Positions 15,723 to 19,581 of a stretch of DNA of 19,581 nt are shown one piece after another; the stretch's first letter is position 1, and each line of letters begins with the position of its first letter. A program made the translations under genes and the position numbers. This DNA comes from an uncultured Sphingorhabdus sp. (lineage in GTDB: Bacteria > Pseudomonadota > Alphaproteobacteria > Sphingomonadales > Sphingomonadaceae). The notes below the pieces were generated by a model. It saw nothing but the letters and a program-made list of their open reading frames with translations. It was not told the DNA's origin and made no database searches. The stretch lies in the NCBI GenBank assembly GCA_937873665.1, contig CALMYW010000134.1, forward strand, positions 1 to 19,581, written 5' to 3'.

Positions 15723-17396
15723 GTGTTGAATATCAGTAACGCTGTTGTCTCGGGTAGTCCGGTGTTCGCATCGCAGGAGATTGCCACTCTCGCGAAAGGT
15801 GCAGGTCATCTTGCGGCTTGGCGGAGCCTGATCGAGACTGGTGGCAAGGACTTCTCCAGTCTTGTGAGAGAAGTGTCCGGTGATTTCTCAGTTGGATTCG
15901 TTGATGAAGTGGGGCGTACCCTTCTTGCGGTCGACCGATTTTCGATTCGAAGTCTGTGTTATCGCCTTGTCGATGGCGAACTGCGTTTCGCGGCGCGCGC
16001 TGACCAGTTGGCAGACTCGACTTCTGAAGTTGACCCGCAAGCCATCTTTGATTACCTGTACTTCCATGTGATTCCGTCGCCACGTACCATTTTCAAGGAC
16101 ATTTTTCGTTTGCCACCAGGACACTGCGCAATATTCGAAAATGGTTCTCTCAGCGTCCTGCCCTATTGGGTGCCTGAATTCTCCGAATTGGCGAAACCTT
16201 CTTTCGTGGATTTGCGAGCCGAGTTCCGACTGTTGCTACGAGATGCCGTGGTTCGGCAACTCGATAGCGGGAAACCAGGATGCTTTCTGAGCGGTGGAAC
16301 CGATAGCTCGACGGTTGCGGGAATGATCGGGGAGGTGTCGGGCGAGTCCGCGGCAACCTATTCCATTGGTTTTCAGGCGGAAGGCTACGATGAAATGGAG
16401 TATGCACGAATCGCGGCACGCCATTTCAAGACCGAGCATCACGAGTATTACGTGACGCCCGACGATCTGTTGCACAGCATTCCTTCTGTGGCTCAGTGCT
16501 ACGACCAACCCTTCGGCAACTCCTCAGCGTTACCCGCGTATTACTGCGCCAAGATGGCGCGAGAGGATGGAATCAGCAAGATTCTCGCGGGCGATGGCGG
16601 TGACGAGTTGTTCGGCGGAAATACGCGGTATGCAAAGCAAAGGGTATTTGGTTACTACGATTCAGTTCCTCGGATCTTCCGAAATACCGTGCTGGAACCA
16701 ATGTTGCTCAAGACGCCGCTGGGAAGATTGCCGGTGGCGCGAAAGGGGGCGAGCTACATAGAGCAGGCCAAAGTGCCGTTGCCGGATCGTAACCAGATAT
16801 ACAACATGCTCTATCGATTGGGCGTCAACCAGGTCTTCAACCGGGACTTCCTTGCCGGAGTGGATGTCGATGATCCAATCAGGCAACAGCGAGTCGTCTG
16901 GAACACAGCACTTGCCGAGTCGCAAACGAATCGCGAGCTGGCTTTCGATTGGCGTTATACCTTGGCGGAATGTGATCTGCCGAAAGTGGTGGAAACCACG
17001 GCCTTGGCTGGCATCAAGGTGGGATTTCCCATGCTTGATTACGGGCTGGTCGATTTCTCAACCAAGCTGCCTACGAGTTACAAGTTGAAAGGCTTGAATT
17101 TGCGCTGGTTCTTCAAGGAGGCGTTGCGCGGATTCCTGCCCGATGAGATTCTTGCCAAGAAGAAGCAAGGTTTTGGCCTGCCCTTTGGGGTATGGGCTGC
17201 CAAGAATGCAAGATTGAGGAGTCTCGCTGAGGACTCTGTTCGTGGTCTGGTTGATCGCAACATCCTTCGAGGGGATTTTGTCGACGTGTTGTTCAGCCGC
17301 CATCTCCATGACCACCCCGGCTACTATGGTGAGATGATCTGGATTGCAATGATGCTGGAGCAGTGGCTCCGGCGAGACCTGACGGTCGATCCTTGA
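15723..17396 (+). CDS. Asparagine-synthetase-like amide ligase with degenerate glutaminase domain
   Basis: 557 residues from GTG 15723. The C-terminal synthetase domain is intact: PPi loop LSGGTDSSTVAG (SGGTDSS at about 190-196), then STGFQ-like YSIGFQAEGYDEMEYAR, LAGDGGDELFGGNTRY, and near the end KKKQGFGLPFGVW. The N-terminal Ntn-type glutaminase domain is present (VSGDFSVGFVDE, AVDRFSIRSLCYRL, FAARADQL) but lacks the nucleophilic Cys2 needed to release ammonia from glutamine, and the first 20 residues are shortened. So it should adenylate a carboxylate and form an amide using free ammonia or another amine. In EPS loci such proteins are thought to amidate uronic acids or attach amino compounds; the substrate here is unknown. 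An amine from the PLP decarboxylase is an attractive but untested donor. It lies between the beta-helix gene and the IS1595 relic. Confidence 0.9.
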   Translation: MLNISNAVVSGSPVFASQEIATLAKGAGHLAAWRSLIETGGKDFSSLVREVSGDFSVGFVDEVGRTLLAVDRFSIRSLCYRLVDGELRFAARADQLADSTSEVDPQAIFDYLYFHVIPSPRTIFKDIFRLPPGHCAIFENGSLSVLPYWVPEFSELAKPSFVDLRAEFRLLLRDAVVRQLDSGKPGCFLSGGTDSSTVAGMIGEVSGESAATYSIGFQAEGYDEMEYARIAARHFKTEHHEYYVTPDDLLHSIPSVAQCYDQPFGNSSALPAYYCAKMAREDGISKILAGDGGDELFGGNTRYAKQRVFGYYDSVPRIFRNTVLEPMLLKTPLGRLPVARKGASYIEQAKVPLPDRNQIYNMLYRLGVNQVFNRDFLAGVDVDDPIRQQRVVWNTALAESQTNRELAFDWRYTLAECDLPKVVETTALAGIKVGFPMLDYGLVDFSTKLPTSYKLKGLNLRWFFKEALRGFLPDEILAKKKQGFGLPFGVWAAKNARLRSLAEDSVRGLVDRNILRGDFVDVLFSRHLHDHPGYYGEMIWIAMMLEQWLRRDLTVDP

Positions 17397-17433
17397 CCCA
17401 GCAATCGAATTACCAAGTATGCTCGGCCTCGTT

Positions 17434-17757
17434 TGATTAGCCACAATGCTCCACAACCGCGATTACGTACTCATGTCGAGTGCTGCAAGAGAAGGCGGCA
17501 CGAGCCAGACGGTACAGGATCGTCTTCAGATCGAAGCGAGGATTGAAACGGTACTCCCCCCGAGTTCGATACGGGCGCACAAAGCCTGTCGGCCAGCACC
17601 TCGCCACCAGCGCCTGATGCCACTTGCCTTCCCCCGATCCGTACCGCTCCAGAGACGTCGGCATCGACAACCCCTTCCGAAACGGCACTTTGCTGATTCC
17701 CATGGTGCATTCTCGGTGTTCAATGTGCGTCCATGTCTCACCCCGACAGGCTTATCA
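17434..17757 (-). mobile_element. Internally deleted IS1595-family element (MITE-like relic)
   Basis: An 88-codon minus-strand ORF (17703 to 17437) joins the two ends of an IS1595-type transposase. The N-terminal part has VPFRKGLSMPTSLERYG and HQALVARCWPTGFVRP, where the zinc ribbon CPxC has become RPYR. It runs directly into the C-terminal GEYRFNPRFDLKTILYRLAR. About 200 or more middle residues, including the DDE triad, are gone. Candidate ends are TGATTAGCC at 17434-17442 and its near-inverted match GGCTTATCA at 17749-17757 (8 of 9). No 8-bp target duplication is evident, so the ends are tentative. It accounts for the 380-bp gap 17397-17776. Confidence 0.6.
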
Positions 17758-17776
17758 CATGAGCTGGTAGAACGTT

Positions 17777-19288
17777 GTGGGTAATCAAATCCAACGAAAG
17801 ATGGCCGCGGGCGCTACGTGGATGGTGCTGTTCAAGCTGATTGAGCGCAGCATTGGTCTCATTAGCACGCTTATCCTGGCGCGCATCCTTAGTCCGTCCG
17901 ACTTTGGCGTCATTGCGATGGCCCTGTCATTTATCTTCTTTGCCGAGCAGTTGACTGCTTTCAGCTTCGACATCGCCCTGATACACAATCAGTCGGCCAC
18001 GAGGGAGCATTTCGATACGGCTTGGACCGGCAACTTGCTCCTGGGTTTGTCAATCACACTCTTCATGCTGCTGGCAGCATACCCGATCGCCTACTTCTAT
18101 AAGCATCCTGAACTGGTATGGGTGGTTTGCGCGTTGGCTCTTGGCCCGTTGATCAGCGGTGCCGAGAACATCGGTGTGGTTGCATTTCGCAAGGAGCTCA
18201 ATTTCCGTAAGGAGTTTCTCTTTCAACTCAGCCGAAAAGCAGTCGGCTTCCTGATCGTCGTGCCAATGGCCGTGATAGTTCGAAACTACTGGGCTCTGGT
18301 CGCAGGAATTCTTTTCTCAAAGCTCGCCGGTACCGTGGTCAGCTACTTGATGCATGCGTATCGCCCACGCTTCACATTGTCGCGAGTGGGCGAACTTATG
18401 GGGTATTCCAAGTGGCTTCTAACCAACAACCTGATTGGCTTTTTTCAGGCCCGAACTACTGATTTTTTCATAGGCCGTCTTTTTGGCGCCGGCCCTCTCG
18501 GCGTTTACAACATTGCCTACGAGTTTGCACATCTGCCCTCGACCGAACTGGGTGCGCCGATCAATCGCGCTTTGTTGCCCGGGTTTGCGAAGATGACTGA
18601 TTCCGAGGAAGTGAGCCGGGGCTATGCTAACGCCCTCTCCATGATGGCCATGTTTGCCATCCCATGCTCGGCTGGGTTGGCAGTGCTAGCCCCTTTTTTC
18701 GTCCCCGCAGTCTTGGGTGCCAAGTGGCTGGCTGCGGTGCCTCTGATGCAAGTCCTTGCATTCAACGGTGCCGTTCTGATGTTCCATTCGCCGGCGTATT
18801 CGGTGTTGATCGCAAGAGGTTATCCGGGTGTGACCGTGATTCCCAACGGCTTGTACGTGTTACTACTGGCGAGCCTGATTGCCTCCATGGCCTTGGGTTC
18901 TTGGCAGCCTGGCTTGCTGGGAGTGGCAATGGCGGCCTTGCTCAGTTCCCTGTTGTGTACACCTGTTTACCTGTACATTCTCCTGCACAAGCTGTTTATC
19001 TCGCCCTTGGTGTTTCTTCGTGCGATCGTCCGTCCGGTTGGGGCATCGGCCCTAATGGCGCTTGTCCTTGTTTGGTCGTTGCCCGCCTATGAACGAACCA
19101 TGTCGGAAGTTGCCGCGGCGGGTTGGCTATTGCTGGGGGTGGGAGTGGGTTCAATCGCCTATGTCTTGGCGCTTGCGGCGCTGTGGGCTCTCGCCAAGAT
19201 GCCGCACGGTCCGGAACGGGTGGTGTTTGAACGCGTGAAGGAACTTGTCTCTAAACTGGAGTCGTCGCCTCCCCCTGCGTCGGAATAG
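17777..19288 (+). CDS. Wzx-like oligosaccharide flippase (MOP superfamily)
   Basis: 503 residues with 12-14 predicted membrane helices. The N-terminus AAGATWMVLFKLIERSIGLI and LARILSPSDFGVIAMALSFI is classic for polysaccharide exporters of the Polysacc_synt family. FDIALIHNQSATREHFDTAWT and LFGAGPLGVYNIAYEFAHLP are further family blocks. It should flip the undecaprenyl-linked repeat unit across the inner membrane before polymerisation. The start is GTG 17777, with a weak GGTAG upstream; ATG 17801 (residue 9) is possible. It directly follows the IS1595 relic, so its promoter may be inside or read through that element. The hydrophilic tail (about residues 475-503) is cytoplasmic. Confidence 0.92.
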   Translation: MGNQIQRKMAAGATWMVLFKLIERSIGLISTLILARILSPSDFGVIAMALSFIFFAEQLTAFSFDIALIHNQSATREHFDTAWTGNLLLGLSITLFMLLAAYPIAYFYKHPELVWVVCALALGPLISGAENIGVVAFRKELNFRKEFLFQLSRKAVGFLIVVPMAVIVRNYWALVAGILFSKLAGTVVSYLMHAYRPRFTLSRVGELMGYSKWLLTNNLIGFFQARTTDFFIGRLFGAGPLGVYNIAYEFAHLPSTELGAPINRALLPGFAKMTDSEEVSRGYANALSMMAMFAIPCSAGLAVLAPFFVPAVLGAKWLAAVPLMQVLAFNGAVLMFHSPAYSVLIARGYPGVTVIPNGLYVLLLASLIASMALGSWQPGLLGVAMAALLSSLLCTPVYLYILLHKLFISPLVFLRAIVRPVGASALMALVLVWSLPAYERTMSEVAAAGWLLLGVGVGSIAYVLALAALWALAKMPHGPERVVFERVKELVSKLESSPPPASE

Positions 19289-19290
19289 TT

Positions 19291-19324
19291 GTCGCCCCGA
19301 TAGGAAGTTGAACCGGGGGGCGAC
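19291..19324. repeat. Inverted repeat between the flippase and the transposase gene
   Basis: GTCGCCCC (19291-19298) and GGGGCGAC (19317-19324) form perfect 8-bp arms around 18 nt. There is no T-run on either side, so a standard intrinsic terminator is unlikely. It sits 11 bp before the transposase start and 2 bp after the flippase stop, so it may mark the left end of the insertion element. Confidence 0.5.
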
Positions 19325-19335
19325 GAGGAGGAGAA

Positions 19336-19581
19336 ATGGCACGGTGCGGAGAAGCATTCAGGAACAGGGTGGTGGCGAGGTTGTTGCCGCCGGAGAGCGC
19401 CGAAGTGGGCGAGGTATCAAGGGAGATGGGGGTTACGGCGCCGACATTGGAACGCTGGCGTGAAGAGGCGCAGTCCAGACCCGCCCGCGGACGGGTCTGG
19501 ACTTCGCTTGGCCGACTTGAAGCCGTTATCACCACGGCGGCGATGGACAAAGCCGGCAAGGGCGCCTGGTGTCGCGAGCAT
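19336..19581 (+). CDS. IS3-type transposase OrfA, 5' part (3' end outside window)
   Basis: 82 codons are open to the window edge from ATG 19336, with GGAGGAG just upstream as a strong ribosome site. The start MARCGEAFRNRVVARLLPPE and EVSREMGVTAPTLERWREE form the helix-turn-helix that binds the element's ends. RVWTSLGRLEAVITTAAMDK and KGAWCREH are recognisable from IS3-group OrfA proteins. The reading frame appears intact over the visible part. It inserted directly downstream of the flippase gene and may mark the right border of the EPS locus as seen here. Confidence 0.82.
   Translation, partial: MARCGEAFRNRVVARLLPPESAEVGEVSREMGVTAPTLERWREEAQSRPARGRVWTSLGRLEAVITTAAMDKAGKGAWCREH
19472..19503. 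repeat. Perfect 12-bp inverted repeat inside the transposase gene
   Basis: AGTCCAGACCCG (19472-19483) and CGGGTCTGGACT (19492-19503) are exact reverse complements around an 8-nt loop. The RNA hairpin would be very stable and lies within the coding sequence, after the helix-turn-helix codons. No T-run follows. Confidence 0.7.

Noticed and set aside
19291..19324. Rho-independent terminator after the flippase
   Set aside because: The stem is perfect but the loop is 18 nt and no T-run follows on either strand.
1..19581. CRISPR arrays, tRNA or rRNA genes
   Set aside because: No regularly spaced direct repeats and no recognisable tRNA or rRNA sequence were seen on reading both strands.

Overview
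The window is part of an exosortase A/PEP-CTERM-type exopolysaccharide (EPS) locus. The proteobacterial operon style, the moderately high G+C and the set of exosortase-A-associated families point to a betaproteobacterium, perhaps of the Rhodocyclales (Zoogloea, Azonexus or Accumulibacter-like). That taxonomic placement is inference. The exosortase itself, PEP-CTERM substrates and the polysaccharide export/copolymerase genes are not in this window.

Left part, minus strand (1-5355): an initiating sugar-phosphate transferase is followed by prsK (histidine kinase), prsR (sigma-54 response regulator) and prsT (TPR lipoprotein, cut by the window edge). prsK carries an in-frame TAA near its end. The sequence after the stop still encodes the missing kinase tail and runs into prsR with a TGATG overlap, so this is a recent nonsense lesion or a sequencing error.

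Middle (5629-11690): two divergent groups. On the minus strand are an AMP-forming acyl-CoA ligase and a PLP-dependent decarboxylase. On the plus strand are an acyl carrier protein, two alpha/beta hydrolases with non-standard nucleophile elbows, and a FemAB/GNAT-like acyltransferase, with hydrolase 1 and the acyltransferase each overlapping the gene before it by ATGA. Together they look like a small ACP-dependent pathway that makes and transfers an acyl or amino-acyl group to the EPS or its machinery. The chemistry is unknown. Two near-identical CRP/FNR-like palindromes (15 of 18 bases shared) lie in the two main intergenic regions, at 5534-5551 and 8552-8569. Each sits about 30 bp upstream of a -10-like hexamer, the geometry of a class II CRP-activated promoter.

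Right part, plus strand (11716-19288): a GT4-like glycosyltransferase, a low-G+C secreted TPR protein, a secreted right-handed beta-helix protein, an asparagine-synthetase-like amide ligase lacking the glutaminase cysteine, and a Wzx-type flippase. This part is broken up by insertion-sequence relics: a decayed IS5-family transposase end (13845-14253), an internally deleted IS1595-family element (about 17434-17757), and the start of an IS3-type transposase gene running off the right edge (19336-19581).

Likely overall logic: the transferase starts the repeat unit on undecaprenyl phosphate, the glycosyltransferase extends it, the ACP module and the amide ligase decorate it, the flippase exports it, and the beta-helix and TPR proteins act in the periplasm or outside. 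PrsK/PrsR and a CRP/FNR-type factor probably control expression.
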